Origin: Haloflavibacter putidus
GTDB lineage: Bacteria; Bacteroidota; Bacteroidia; Flavobacteriales; Flavobacteriaceae
Assembly (NCBI RefSeq): GCF_006546625.1
Contig: NZ_VIAR01000011.1
Coordinates: 49,023-113,022, forward strand
Direction of reading: 5' to 3'
DNA: 64,000 bases
Shown here: one piece after another, positions 17,367 to 25,358 of the stretch
How positions within the stretch are numbered: the stretch's first letter is position 1
Layout: every line of letters begins with the position of its first letter
The notes under the pieces: generated by a model
What the model was told of the DNA's origin: nothing
What the model saw: the letters and a program-made list of their open reading frames with translations, nothing else
Databases searched by the model: none
Made by a program: the position numbers and the translations under genes

Positions 17367-17538
17367 TTAAACTTTTAAAATGTGGGAAGTAGAAAACTAG
17401 AGAAATAGCAGTTTAGAACGCCAAATCAATAATAGTTTTTTTATTGAAAGTTCTTACAGTGTTTTATTTTGAAATACTAGCATTCGTCATTTTTTCTAAG
17501 CGATTATTAAACTAACTTCGACAATAATTAAATTAAAG

Positions 17539-18981
17539 ATGCAACAAGATTCTAGATCCTACTCAAGAAAATTTTTTAATAAAATTAATGAAAGCATTAA
17601 TTGGAAAAGCAGGACAATTCAATTTATTGTTTCGTTTATCGTTGCTTTAGCGCTAAACCATTTTATTTTTAGAGATGCTTTAACCGAAGCACAAAGTACC
17701 GTTTTATTTATATTGATTTTTGCAATCGGTCTATGGGTTACAGAAGCTATACCGCCATTTGCGGTAGGTATTCTCATTATTGGGTATCTGGTTTTTACAA
17801 TGAGTAGTTTAGAGCCGGAAAATGTTAAACAATACATACAAACCTGGTCCGACTCTGTAATTTGGCTTTTTTTAGGAGGTTTTTTTATTGCTGAAGCCAT
17901 GAAGAAGACAGTGCTTGATGTTGCTTTACTGAAATTTTCATTGCCGTTTTTTGGGAGCAAGTCAAAAAATATTTTACTGGGTTTAATGTTAATTACTGCA
18001 TTTCTTTCTATGCTAATGAGTAACACAGCTACAACGGCAATGATGATTGCTAGCATTTCACCTATTATTTATAAACTCGGCGATAAAGCCCCGCTTACGA
18101 AAGCCTTGATAATTGGAATTCCTACCGCTGCTGCTATTGGTGGGATGGGTACAGTTATTGGCTCGGCACCCAATGCAATTGCCGTGGGTGCCTTAGATGG
18201 TATTGGTATCCGGATTAGCTTTTTGGAGTGGATGATGTTTGGTATCCCGGTTGCAATAGTATTAATACTGTTTTTCTGGCAAGCTTTACTTCAAAAATAT
18301 AAAATTAAAACCAACCGTTTGTCGCTCGATTTTTTAACAAACGAGCAATTAAAAATTGAGAATAAAGATAATGAGATTACAAAATTACAAACCAGAATCA
18401 CCATCATAATCATCTTAACCAGTTTGCTTTTCTGGTTAACCTCGCAGTGGTCTGGCATTCCTGTTGCTGCTGTTTCCGGTATACCCATTGTTGGTCTAAC
18501 CATGTTTAGAATTCTAGATGCCGATGATATGCGAAAACTTCCCTGGGATACTTTAATGCTTGTTGCCGGGGGGCTGGCTCTTGGTATTGCTGTACAACAA
18601 CAAGGTCTTACAGATTATTTTATCAGCTTTATTAATTTAGCGTCTCTAAACTATTACGTATTGCTCTTTGTTTTTGCGATTATTAGTGTTGTTTTCTCCA
18701 ACTTTATGAGCAACACGGCTACCACAACTATTATGGTTCCTTTGGCACTTTCTGTGACTGCAACTTTACCAAATATTTCCGATAAAATTTTACCTTTAAT
18801 TATTGCCTTAACGGCTTCGTGCGCCTTGTTGCTGCCTGTATCAACGCCACCTAATGCTATTGCTTTTAGTACCGGGAAATTAGAACAATCAGATTTTAGG
18901 TTTGGTGGTATTTTAATAGGTTTATTGGGGCCAATAATTGTAATTTTCTGGCTTCTTGTACTTCAGTTATTTACTTTATAA
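17539..18981 (+). CDS. SLC13/DASS-family sodium:anion symporter
   Basis: The 480-residue protein has about 11-12 membrane helices and the two inverted-repeat signature loops of the DASS family, both reading MSNTATT (near residues 158 and 395). These Ser-Asn-Thr motifs bind substrate carboxylates and flank the sodium sites. Other hallmarks are ITEAIPP-like (GLWVTEAIPPFAVG) and the second-half LLPVSTPPNAIAFSTG. Such carriers import di- or tricarboxylates or sulfate; the sequence alone does not decide which. It is a single gene with a 200-nt upstream gap that shows no clear -7 box. Confidence 0.88.
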   Translation: MQQDSRSYSRKFFNKINESINWKSRTIQFIVSFIVALALNHFIFRDALTEAQSTVLFILIFAIGLWVTEAIPPFAVGILIIGYLVFTMSSLEPENVKQYIQTWSDSVIWLFLGGFFIAEAMKKTVLDVALLKFSLPFFGSKSKNILLGLMLITAFLSMLMSNTATTAMMIASISPIIYKLGDKAPLTKALIIGIPTAAAIGGMGTVIGSAPNAIAVGALDGIGIRISFLEWMMFGIPVAIVLILFFWQALLQKYKIKTNRLSLDFLTNEQLKIENKDNEITKLQTRITIIIILTSLLFWLTSQWSGIPVAAVSGIPIVGLTMFRILDADDMRKLPWDTLMLVAGGLALGIAVQQQGLTDYFISFINLASLNYYVLLFVFAIISVVFSNFMSNTATTTIMVPLALSVTATLPNISDKILPLIIALTASCALLLPVSTPPNAIAFSTGKLEQSDFRFGGILIGLLGPIIVIFWLLVLQLFTL

Positions 18982-19102
18982 AAGATGTTTAAAAAGTTTC
19001 AGAAATAAAAAAAAAGGAAAGGTGTGGTAGACAAAAAAAACTATAAATTTTAAATGGCTTGTGCAGGTATTTTAATAAATTGCTTTTCTTAAAAATCACG
19101 CA

Positions 19103-19552
19103 ATGGCAGAAAATAAAAATAAAGGCGAATCAAAACTACCCCCAAAAGTAACCGGCTTAGGCGGCATTTTCTTTTTTTCGGAAAACCCTGAAAAAATAAA
19201 AGAATGGTATAGTCAAAACTTAGGCTTGGAAGTGAATCCTTACGGTTCTACTTTCGAATTCAGAAATGCCAATCGACCGGATGAAATTAACTATGCGCAA
19301 TGGAGTCCGTTTGAAAAAGGCAGCGAGTATTTCTCTCCTTCCGAAAAGGAATTTATGATTAATTATAGAGTTCAAAATATCGAGGGCTTAATCGAAAAGC
19401 TAAAAGAAAATGGCGTAACAATTTTAGACGATATTGAAAGTTTTGATTACGGAAAGTTTGTACATATTATGGATGCTGAAGGTAATAAAATAGAACTTTG
19501 GGAGCCGGTAGATAAAGTATTTACGGAAATGGGCGGAAAAACAACTAAATAA
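19103..19552 (+). CDS. VOC (glyoxalase/dioxygenase-fold) family protein
   Basis: The protein has 149 residues with one VOC module: GLGGIFFFSENPEKIKEWYSQNLGLEV at 18-45, then FEFRN, and a closing half with VQNIEGLIEKLKENGVTILDD and HIMDAEGNKIELWEP. The last segment carries the metal-binding Glu typical of lactoylglutathione lyase-like proteins. Its substrate is unknown. It converges on methylglyoxal synthase, only 18 nt between stops, so a role in methylglyoxal handling is an attractive but unproved inference. Confidence 0.85.
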   Translation: MAENKNKGESKLPPKVTGLGGIFFFSENPEKIKEWYSQNLGLEVNPYGSTFEFRNANRPDEINYAQWSPFEKGSEYFSPSEKEFMINYRVQNIEGLIEKLKENGVTILDDIESFDYGKFVHIMDAEGNKIELWEPVDKVFTEMGGKTTK

Positions 19553-19570
19553 ATACTGAATTTTGAACCA

Positions 19571-19942
19571 CTAAGAGCCCGAAAGTCCTTTTATCAATAA
19601 AACCGCCGATGCAGGGTTAGAAGCTAAAGGTACATCGTGCACATCGCAAATACGTAAAAGCATTAAAACGTCGGGCTCGTGTGGGTGTTTTTCTAAAGGA
19701 TCTCTAAAAAATAATACCATCTTGCATTTGCCTTCTGCCACGCGGCCGGCAATTTGAGCATCGCCACCAATAGGGCCCGAGAGAAAAGAAGTTACCTTAA
19801 AACCCGCACGTTCTACCTTGCTGCCGGTAGTTCCTGTGGCAACTAATTCTATATGTTTTTGATGAAAAAAATTGGCATGTTCGTTTAAAAATTGAACCAT
19901 TTCTGCTTTTTTACCGTCGTGTGCAATTATTGCAATTTCCAT
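19571..19942 (-). CDS. mgsA: Methylglyoxal synthase
   Basis: The product has 123 residues from the ATG at 19942. The family signatures are all present: IAIIAHDGKK at the N-terminus, ATGTTGSKV for phosphate binding, LSGPIGGDAQIAGRVAEG with the catalytic Asp, and LFFRDPLEKHPHEPD with the second Asp and the active-site His. The enzyme converts dihydroxyacetone phosphate to methylglyoxal and phosphate, bypassing lower glycolysis when phosphate is scarce. Upstream in-frame codons to 19966 add eight residues not found in the family. Confidence 0.93.
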   Translation of the reverse strand: MEIAIIAHDGKKAEMVQFLNEHANFFHQKHIELVATGTTGSKVERAGFKVTSFLSGPIGGDAQIAGRVAEGKCKMVLFFRDPLEKHPHEPDVLMLLRICDVHDVPLASNPASAVLLIKGLSGS

Positions 19943-20012
19943 AGTTATCCTGCTTTCTTGCTCCAAAACTACAATTCTTTTTTAATACTTTTAGAATAGT
20001 ATTTGTAAAAAA

Positions 20013-20543
20013 CTAAGTGTTTTTTTCGCAATAAGCGCAATTTGGGCTACCCACTAATTTACCGTTTTTATCGGTTTCAAATTGGCAGCACCGCTTAAAA
20101 TCTTCGTGTAAAATGGTTTTTGCACGCCTGATGCGCGCTTTTACGTTTACCAGACTTATATTTAGCTTTTCAGCGACTTCCTTTTGTTTTTTACCTTGTA
20201 AATATACTAACTGAATAACCTCTCGGTATTTTTCTGGTAATTCTTGAATAAAACGATCAAAACAGCAAACATTTTCCAAGTTTGGGGCGTTGCTTAGCTG
20301 CTGAAATTCTTCTGTAGGATGCATTTTAGCATTCTCCCGAAAGTGTTGGTTTAATTCATTTCGCACAATTTGAAATCCCCATTCTTTTGCCTTTTCGGAA
20401 TCGTTTAACTGCGAGAGTTTTTGATGAATTTTTAAAAAAGCGTTTTGTAATACTTCCTTAGCCGTATCTTGATTTCCTACTCTTTTCAGAATAAAGAAAT
20501 AATAAACTTCTGCATAATTATTCCATAAAGTGCTGGTTTGCAT
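20013..20543 (-). CDS. SigZ-like ECF RNA polymerase sigma factor with Cys-rich C-terminus
   Basis: The 176-residue protein has sigma region 2 (NNYAEVYYFFILKRVGNQDTAKEVLQNAFLKIH) and region 4 (LPEKYREVIQLVYLQGKKQKEVAEKLNISLVNVKARIRRAKTIL). The tail contains RCC, then PNCAYCEKN, giving four Cys that resemble a small zinc-binding end; an extra CC lies near residue 93. This matches SigZ-type sigma factors. No anti-sigma gene is adjacent. Directly upstream on the same strand is a 37-residue Cys-rich peptide gene, separated by a terminator hairpin, which suggests metal- or thiol-responsive control. Confidence 0.88.
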   Translation of the reverse strand: MQTSTLWNNYAEVYYFFILKRVGNQDTAKEVLQNAFLKIHQKLSQLNDSEKAKEWGFQIVRNELNQHFRENAKMHPTEEFQQLSNAPNLENVCCFDRFIQELPEKYREVIQLVYLQGKKQKEVAEKLNISLVNVKARIRRAKTILHEDFKRCCQFETDKNGKLVGSPNCAYCEKNT

Positions 20544-20556
20544 AATTTACTTATAG

Positions 20557-20617
20557 TTAAAAAAGCTGTTTCTAAAACGCACTTTCTACAAGGAAATTAC
20601 GCTTTAAAAACAGCTTT
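20557..20617 (-). terminator. Terminator/attenuator between the Cys-rich peptide and the sigma gene
   Basis: AAAGCTGTTT at 20562-20571 pairs perfectly with AAACAGCTTT at 20608-20617, and the stem can extend inward with two mismatches. On the minus strand the second arm runs into six T. It sits after the peptide stop and 14-20 nt before the sigma ATG, so it could end the peptide mRNA or attenuate read-through into the sigma gene. Confidence 0.75.
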
Positions 20618-20622
20618 ATTTT

Positions 20623-20736
20623 TTAGCAACAATCGCATTTGCTGCAGTTGCAACTATCGCAAGGACAAGCGTTTGCTTTACAATTTACGCAGTCACATTT
20701 ATTACATTCGCAATTGGTACATTGACAACTATTCAT
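20623..20736 (-). CDS. Metallothionein-like Cys-rich peptide (37 residues)
   Basis: The ATG at 20736 opens a 37-codon frame ending TAA at 20623-20625. It has 14 Cys in 37 residues (38 percent), arranged almost entirely as C-x-C and C-x-x-C (opening CQCTNCECNKC, ending CNCSKCDCC), with no aromatic or large hydrophobic residues besides one Val. That composition is diagnostic of a metallothionein-like metal cluster peptide and would not arise by chance. No named bacterial family (SmtA, MymT) is recognised. It is co-directional with and just upstream of the Cys-tailed sigma factor. I infer binding of Cu(I), Zn or Cd and joint stress regulation. Confidence 0.8.
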   Translation of the reverse strand: MNSCQCTNCECNKCDCVNCKANACPCDSCNCSKCDCC

Positions 20737-20889
20737 AATCATTTATTTTTTAGGTTCATTAGGTAGATGCAAAATTCCCTAAAAAGATACACGAATTTTG
20801 AGTTTTTTTAAAAAATTTCAACAAGTCTGCCAAATGTCAGCAGGAAAGTAATCAAAGGACATTTGTCAAAAGAACTATTCCCACCGCTT

Positions 20890-20930
20890 TCCTTGCCCTT
20901 AGCGAAGGGTCGGGGATGAGGTTAGAGACC
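20890..20930. repeat. Short interspersed repeat with CCCTT/AAGGG hairpin
   Basis: The sequence tgcccttagcgaagggtcgg forms a small hairpin (CCCTT, AAGGG), and its complement reads CTCATCCCCGACCC, a phrase often found as an interspersed repeat in flavobacterial genomes. No gene lies in 20744-20990. Confidence 0.35.
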
Positions 20931-20990
20931 TATTTTTTATACCAATGTTAGTCGTCCCGCTGCCAAAAATCAGTAAAAATACCTTTACTA

Positions 20991-22385
20991 CTATTCTTCT
21001 TGTTTTAACTTAGTAAAATGCTTATAAAAAAACGGAATGGTTTCAATACCTTTTAAATAATTCCATACGCCAAAATTCTCGTTGGGGGAGTGGATGGCAT
21101 CGCTGTCTAAACCAAAACCCATTAAAATGGTTTTGCTTTGTAATTCTTTTTCAAACATTGCTACAATAGGAATACTGCCGCCGCTACGTTGCGGAATTGG
21201 CTCTTTGCCAAAAACTTCTTTATAAGCATCGTTGGCAGCTTGGTACTCTAGACCGTCTATTGGCGTTACATAGGCTTGACCGCCGTGATGCGGAGTTACC
21301 TTAACGCTTACAGCGTCTGGAGCAATACTTTCAAAATGTTTTTGAAACAAGTCTGTAATTTCTTCCCAATTTTGGTTGGGTACCAAACGCATAGATATTT
21401 TGGCAAAAGCCTTGCTTGGGATAACCGTTTTGGCTCCTTCGCCAATATAACCGCCCCAAATACCATTTACATCTAAGGTTGGGCGTATCGAGTTACGCTC
21501 ATTGGTAGTATAACCTTCTTCTCCGTACACGTCTTTAAGGTCTAAAGCTTTTTTATACGCTTCAACATCAAAAGGAGCTTCGCCCATTTTTTTGCGTTCT
21601 TTTTGAGAGAGTTCTTCTACTTTATCATAAAATCCCGGAATAGTAATGTGCTTATTTTCATCGTGAAGCGATGCAATCATCTTCGTCAAAACATTAATCG
21701 GATTGGCAACCGCGCCGCCATAAAGACCGGAATGTAAATCCCGATTAGGACTGGTAACTTCTACTTCTACATAGCTTAAACCCCGTAAACCGGTTGTTAT
21801 AGAAGGCACGTCTTTTGCAATCATCCCGGTATCGGAAATTAAAATAACATCGTTTTTTAATTTTTCCTGATTACGTTTAATAAACCAACCTAAGTTCTCG
21901 CTCCCTACTTCTTCTTCGCCTTCAATCATAAACTTTACATTACACGGCAAATCGTCATTTTTCACCATATATTCTAAAGCTTTCACGTGCATATACATTT
22001 GCCCCTTATCATCGCAAGCTCCGCGGGCAAAAATTGCGCCTTCGGGATGAATATCTGTTTTTTTAATAACCGGTTCAAATGGGGGAGAATCCCACAAATT
22101 AATTGGGTCTGGCGGTTGCACATCATAATGTCCGTACACCAAAACAGTTGGCAGTTTTTCGTCAATAATGCGTTCTCCGTAAACCACAGGATAACCGGGA
22201 GTCTCACAAACTTCTGCGTGAGTGCAACCGGCGTGGCTTAAGCTGTTTTTTACCGCTTCGGCAGCTTTAAACATATCTTCTTTATAAGCAGGATCTGCAC
22301 TTACCGAAGGGATTTTAAGAAGTTCAATCAATTCGTTAAGAAAACGATCTTTATGTTGATTGATATAGGATTTACTTGCGTTCAT
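20991..22385 (-). CDS. M20-family dipeptidase
   Basis: From the ATG at 22385 the product has 464 residues, the usual length for M20 dipeptidases (PepV/CNDP type). Zinc-site motifs appear in order: VYGHYDVQPPD (His, Asp), RGACDDKGQ (bridging Asp), MIEGEEEVGS (catalytic Glu-Glu), ISDTGM and the C-terminal SGGSIPIVA and DSDAIHSPNE (His). A dimerisation lid domain lies between, about residues 200-330. It would release amino acids from di- and tripeptides in the cytoplasm. An upstream TTG at 22412 is less likely. No operon partners. Confidence 0.9.
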   Translation of the reverse strand: MNASKSYINQHKDRFLNELIELLKIPSVSADPAYKEDMFKAAEAVKNSLSHAGCTHAEVCETPGYPVVYGERIIDEKLPTVLVYGHYDVQPPDPINLWDSPPFEPVIKKTDIHPEGAIFARGACDDKGQMYMHVKALEYMVKNDDLPCNVKFMIEGEEEVGSENLGWFIKRNQEKLKNDVILISDTGMIAKDVPSITTGLRGLSYVEVEVTSPNRDLHSGLYGGAVANPINVLTKMIASLHDENKHITIPGFYDKVEELSQKERKKMGEAPFDVEAYKKALDLKDVYGEEGYTTNERNSIRPTLDVNGIWGGYIGEGAKTVIPSKAFAKISMRLVPNQNWEEITDLFQKHFESIAPDAVSVKVTPHHGGQAYVTPIDGLEYQAANDAYKEVFGKEPIPQRSGGSIPIVAMFEKELQSKTILMGFGLDSDAIHSPNENFGVWNYLKGIETIPFFYKHFTKLKQEE

Positions 22386-22459
22386 ATAAGCTAATTTAAT
22401 TTGGATGCTCAAGATACAGACAAGATTGCAGAAACTGAAATATTTTTAAAAAACTTTGC

Positions 22460-22488
22460 TTGAAAATTAGATTCTTTATTTATATTTG
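22460..22488 (+). promoter_or_regulatory. Bacteroidota promoter upstream of tRNA-Leu
   Basis: TTG at 22460-22462 and TATATTTG at 22481-22488 (TAnnTTTG) are spaced 18 nt apart, close to consensus. The tRNA begins about 120 nt downstream; the leader contains a CTTTACGGAA word at 22521-22530. No other gene follows on this strand. Confidence 0.65.
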
Positions 22489-22609
22489 CACCCGCTTAGG
22501 CAAATAAATTATTTGTTTGACTTTACGGAATTATAAGTTCTTAAAATATTATACTTTTTAGTTTGCTTCCGCCGAAAGGCAGACACGCTAAAAAAACAAC
22601 CCAAACAAT

Positions 22610-22691
22610 GCGGGCGTGGTGGAATTGGTAGACACGCTAGACTTAGGATCTAGTGCTTCACGGCGTGAGAGTTCGAGTCTCTCCGCCCGCA
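22610..22691 (+). tRNA. tRNA-Leu (anticodon TAG)
   Basis: The 7-bp acceptor stem pairs GCGGGCG with CGCCCGC. The D-arm contains GTGGAATTGGTAGACACGC, the anticodon arm is CTAGA-CTTAGGA-TCTAG with TAG in the loop centre, a short variable arm follows (class II), and the T-loop is GTTCGAGTC. The 3' CCA is not encoded. TAG reads the CUA/CUN codons. Confidence 0.97.
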
Positions 22692-22700
22692 CAAAAGGAT

Positions 22701-22730
22701 AAGCCGACTTGAAAGAGTCGGCTTTTTTGT
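22701..22730 (+). terminator. Intrinsic terminator of tRNA-Leu
   Basis: AAGCCGACT pairs with AGTCGGCTT around the loop tgaaag, followed by six T. It ends ten bases beyond the tRNA. Confidence 0.9.
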
Positions 22731-22757
22731 TTTGGTACAACATAATTGGTCATTATT

Positions 22758-22829
22758 CTAAATTTTTGGCTCGGGAAAATCTTTGTATTTTGGGGTATCT
22801 CCTAATTTATTTATAACGGCTGCTTTCAT
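22758..22829 (-). pseudogene. N-terminal stub of a zinc-type quinone oxidoreductase/alcohol dehydrogenase
   Basis: The ATG at 22829, 9 nt after the pirin stop, starts a 23-codon frame beginning MKAAVINKLGDTPKY and ending EPKI-stop. That start is the standard N-terminus of MDR-family NADPH:quinone oxidoreductases, which are about 310-330 residues. The rest of the gene is missing: within 30 nt one meets the tRNA-Leu terminator from the other side. I infer that pirin was once followed by this oxidoreductase and that a deletion ran up to the tRNA locus. Confidence 0.65.
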
Positions 22830-22838
22830 ATAATTATA

Positions 22839-23726
22839 TTAATCCTCTAAATACCCGAATTTTCCAATATTAAAATCGTTAAAAGCTTGCAGCAATTCTT
22901 CCCGCGTGTTCATAACGAATGGACCTTGTGCAGCAATTGGCTCGTTAATTGGTTCGCCACTTAAAACCAATACTAAAGCATCATCGATGGCTTCTATTTC
23001 AAAAGTTTCGCCGTCATTCGCCATTAAGGCTAAGTGGTCTGTGGGGGCTTCTTCTTTCCCATTAACCATAATATTTCCTTCTAAAACCAGAAGTGTGGTG
23101 TTGTAGTCTGCCGGAAATTGAAAATCTGCTTTTCCGCCTTTTTTCAATTTGGCATTGAATAAATTAATGGGTGTAAATGTGGAGGCAGAACCATTGGTGC
23201 TTCTATATTCTCCGGCAATCACTTCAATATGCCCGGCATTATCCGGCAGTTCATACCGATTGATATCTTTGTTTTTTATCGCCTGATATTTAGGATCCTT
23301 CTTTTTGTCTTTAGCGGGCAGGTTAATCCAAAGCTGCACCATTTGGAAGTCGCCGCCTTTTTTACTCCATTCGGTTTCGTGGTATTCTTTGTGCAAAATT
23401 CCTTTGGCTGCGGTCATCCATTGCACATCGCCTTCACCAATTACGCCACCACCACCGCTATTGTCGTGATGCGCAACTTTGCCTTTGTAGGCTATGGTTA
23501 CGGTCTCAAAACCCTTGTGCGGATGAACACCAACTCCCCTAGGTTTATCTGAGGGTGGGAAATTATAGGTGGAATTATAGTCCAACATTAAAAATGGACT
23601 CATGCGTTGCATGTCCATTCGATAGCCGGTTGGTATAAAATTATGCACCCGAAAACCATCACCAACAAAATGCGGTTCCCGCGGACTTGCTACTAATTCT
23701 ACTGTTTTTGTTTTCATTTTCTGCAT
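22839..23726 (-). CDS. Pirin-family bicupin protein
   Basis: This 295-residue protein has two cupin domains. The first carries the pirin iron site: GVHPHKGFETVTI, KVAHHDN, and the later ILHKEYHE (quercetinase-type metal contact His and Glu). The C-terminal cupin ends with PFVMNTREELLQAFNDFNIGKFG. Pirins bind Fe and in some bacteria oxidise quercetin or modulate central metabolism. An alternative ATG lies three codons in, at 23717. It is downstream of YceI but separated by a strong hairpin, and upstream of a deleted oxidoreductase stub, fitting a quinone or redox stress group. Confidence 0.9.
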   Translation of the reverse strand: MQKMKTKTVELVASPREPHFVGDGFRVHNFIPTGYRMDMQRMSPFLMLDYNSTYNFPPSDKPRGVGVHPHKGFETVTIAYKGKVAHHDNSGGGGVIGEGDVQWMTAAKGILHKEYHETEWSKKGGDFQMVQLWINLPAKDKKKDPKYQAIKNKDINRYELPDNAGHIEVIAGEYRSTNGSASTFTPINLFNAKLKKGGKADFQFPADYNTTLLVLEGNIMVNGKEEAPTDHLALMANDGETFEIEAIDDALVLVLSGEPINEPIAAQGPFVMNTREELLQAFNDFNIGKFGYLED

Positions 23727-23811
23727 GTTTTTATATAATATTCCTCAGAAAATAATAAAGAGGTTAAGCTTCATTGCTATCTTAAAATTTGAGAATTAAA
23801 GGGTAAAAAGA

Positions 23812-23868
23812 CCTGAAATGAACTAGATTCCCGCCACAGCGGGTAGGGTAAAACAAGCACATTTCAGG
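23812..23868 (-). terminator. Double hairpin terminator after the YceI gene
   Basis: CCTGAAATG at 23812-23820 pairs with CATTTCAGG at 23860-23868, enclosing a second stem CCCGC/GCGGG. On the minus strand it runs into TCTTTTTACCC. It lies 36 nt past the YceI stop. Confidence 0.7.
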
Positions 23869-23904
23869 ATTTTATGGATTGATTACAAGAATCTTAGCCT
23901 GTTT

Positions 23905-24429
23905 TTATTGCTTTGTAAACTGAAGATTGGCTACCAATTTTACTTTATCGCTAACCACCACATTACCTGCTTCGGTTACAGCGCTCCAGTTTAAGCCGAA
24001 ATCTTTTCTATTGATTTTACCAGTAGCTTCGAAACCTGCTTTGGTTTGACCGTATTGATCATCGGCAATTCCGTTGAAATCTACATCAAGGATAACTTCT
24101 TTGGTTACATCTTTAATGGTCATATTGCCAACCATTTTTTCTCCGTCGAAAGATTTTGATTCAAAAGTAAGATGAGGGTATTTTTCGGCACTAAAAAAGT
24201 CTTCAGATTTTAAGTGCGTGTCTCTTTCTTCATTTTTTGTGCTGATGGAATCAATTTTTGCGTTAAACTTAAATTTAGCATCTTTAAAAGAATCGTCTGC
24301 TGCTTCAATTTCTCCGTCAAATTCAGCGAAACTTCCTGACACTGTAGAAATCATCATATGTTTTACTTTGAATTCGATTTCAGAATGCGTTGGGTCTAAT
24401 TTCCAGTTTGTTTTTACTGCTGTTTCCAT
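23905..24429 (-). CDS. YceI-family lipocalin-like protein
   Basis: The product has 174 residues with the YceI beta-barrel: NWKLDPTHSEIEFKVKHMMISTVSGSFAEFDGEI at the start, VGNMTIKDVTKEVILDVDFNG in the middle and RKDFGLNWSAVTEAGNVVVSDKVKLVANLQF at the end. YceI proteins bind polyisoprenoids or ubiquinone-like lipids. Unlike E. coli YceI this one has no signal peptide, so it should be cytoplasmic. Its promoter carries a perfect inverted repeat, and a Crp/Fnr gene lies upstream on the same strand. Confidence 0.9.
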   Translation of the reverse strand: METAVKTNWKLDPTHSEIEFKVKHMMISTVSGSFAEFDGEIEAADDSFKDAKFKFNAKIDSISTKNEERDTHLKSEDFFSAEKYPHLTFESKSFDGEKMVGNMTIKDVTKEVILDVDFNGIADDQYGQTKAGFEATGKINRKDFGLNWSAVTEAGNVVVSDKVKLVANLQFTKQ

Positions 24430-24467
24430 TTCTTTATGTTTTTATGGGATATACATTTAATTTGATA

Positions 24468-24494
24468 CAAAGCTACGCGACAGTATGTTACTGT
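24468..24494 (-). promoter_or_regulatory. YceI promoter: -7 box with an adjoining Crp/Fnr-type operator
   Basis: On the minus strand TAGCTTTG (24468-24475) matches TAnnTTTG. Immediately upstream lies the palindrome ACAGTAACATACTGT (24480-24494), with six-base arms and a three-base centre, where the -33 element should be; no TTG is present there. The geometry is that of an activator site replacing the -33 box, most simply for the neighbouring Crp/Fnr regulator. Confidence 0.6.
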
Positions 24495-24564
24495 GCATTG
24501 ATGTAGGATAAGAAACCGGAAGTTGGAAGTTAGGATTTAGAAGAATTCATCTAAAATTCAAAAA

Positions 24565-25158
24565 CTATTTTTTAAAGTTTTTGTGTGCCAATTTCTTGCG
24601 AACACGGCTTAAACTCTCTGGTGTAATGCCAAGATAAGAAGCGATCATAGTCTGTGGTACGCGTAGTGATATATCGGGGTACATCGCCACAAACTCGAGA
24701 TAACGCTGTTCTGCATTGGCACTTAATAACATATTGATCCGCTTCTGTAGGTGCCGAATATGATTGTGGAGCAGTTTGTTATTGAAATCTGTAAACGAAG
24801 GAATTTCTTCGGAAAGGCTCTGAAAAAAATCTTCATCAATCAAAACAACCTCGCTATCTTCCAGTGCCTGAATGTAATAAGCGGAAGCCTCATCAAAATA
24901 TACGCTTTCCCTATCACTCACAAACCAATTTTCAGGGGCAAATGATATGGTGTGCTCTTTTCCTTTTTCGTCTATGGAATATTGTCTTATAAGTCCGCTT
25001 TCCACAAAAAATGAATGCTTGCAATGCTCGTTCTCTCGTAATAAAAACTCGTCTTTTTTCACATTTTTTACCTGGCAGCTTTTAAGTATGGAAAGGATAT
25101 CACCCTCTTCAATGTCGAGATTTGAGGTTAAAAATAATTTTAGTTTTGGGCTGTTCAT
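24565..25158 (-). CDS. Crp/Fnr-family transcriptional regulator
   Basis: The 197-residue protein has a cNMP-binding-type jelly roll (residues about 15-120: VKKDEFLLRENEHCKHSFFVESGLIRQYSIDEKGKEHTISF) and a long dimer helix. The C-terminal winged helix has recognition segment PQTMIASYLGITPESLSRVRKKL. It lacks the Fnr Cys set and the cAMP-contacting RxS motif, so the signal is unknown. It lies upstream of yceI on the same strand; the 135-nt gap contains a matching palindrome, suggesting that it activates yceI. A -7-like TAAATTTG lies at 25195-25202 ahead of its own ATG. Confidence 0.88.
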   Translation of the reverse strand: MNSPKLKLFLTSNLDIEEGDILSILKSCQVKNVKKDEFLLRENEHCKHSFFVESGLIRQYSIDEKGKEHTISFAPENWFVSDRESVYFDEASAYYIQALEDSEVVLIDEDFFQSLSEEIPSFTDFNNKLLHNHIRHLQKRINMLLSANAEQRYLEFVAMYPDISLRVPQTMIASYLGITPESLSRVRKKLAHKNFKK

Positions 25159-25194
25159 TTATATTTGATAATCTTACATTAGATTGTATATTTT

Positions 25195-25202
25195 CAAATT
25201 TA
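25195..25202 (-). promoter_or_regulatory. Possible -7 box of the Crp/Fnr gene
   Basis: TAAATTTG on the minus strand matches TAnnTTTG about 36 nt before the ATG; no good -33 TTG is present. The remaining gap to 25358 shows nothing else. Confidence 0.35.
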
Positions 25203-25358
25203 CATTTTTAGAAATAAATTGAGAACAGAATCAGTTTTAAGAAAACCAAAATTTTTTCAAGCAAGGTGGTTTTACTGTCGTTTAATTGTATCAATAAAAG
25301 TACTTTGCATTGGTTTATAAGTATTTTTTTATATCAACATCTTTTGTCGAAATATAGG

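Noticed and set aside
20538..20738. 66-codon plus-strand frame opposite the Cys-rich peptide
   Set aside because: It has no coding character; the minus-strand frame has 14 ordered Cys.
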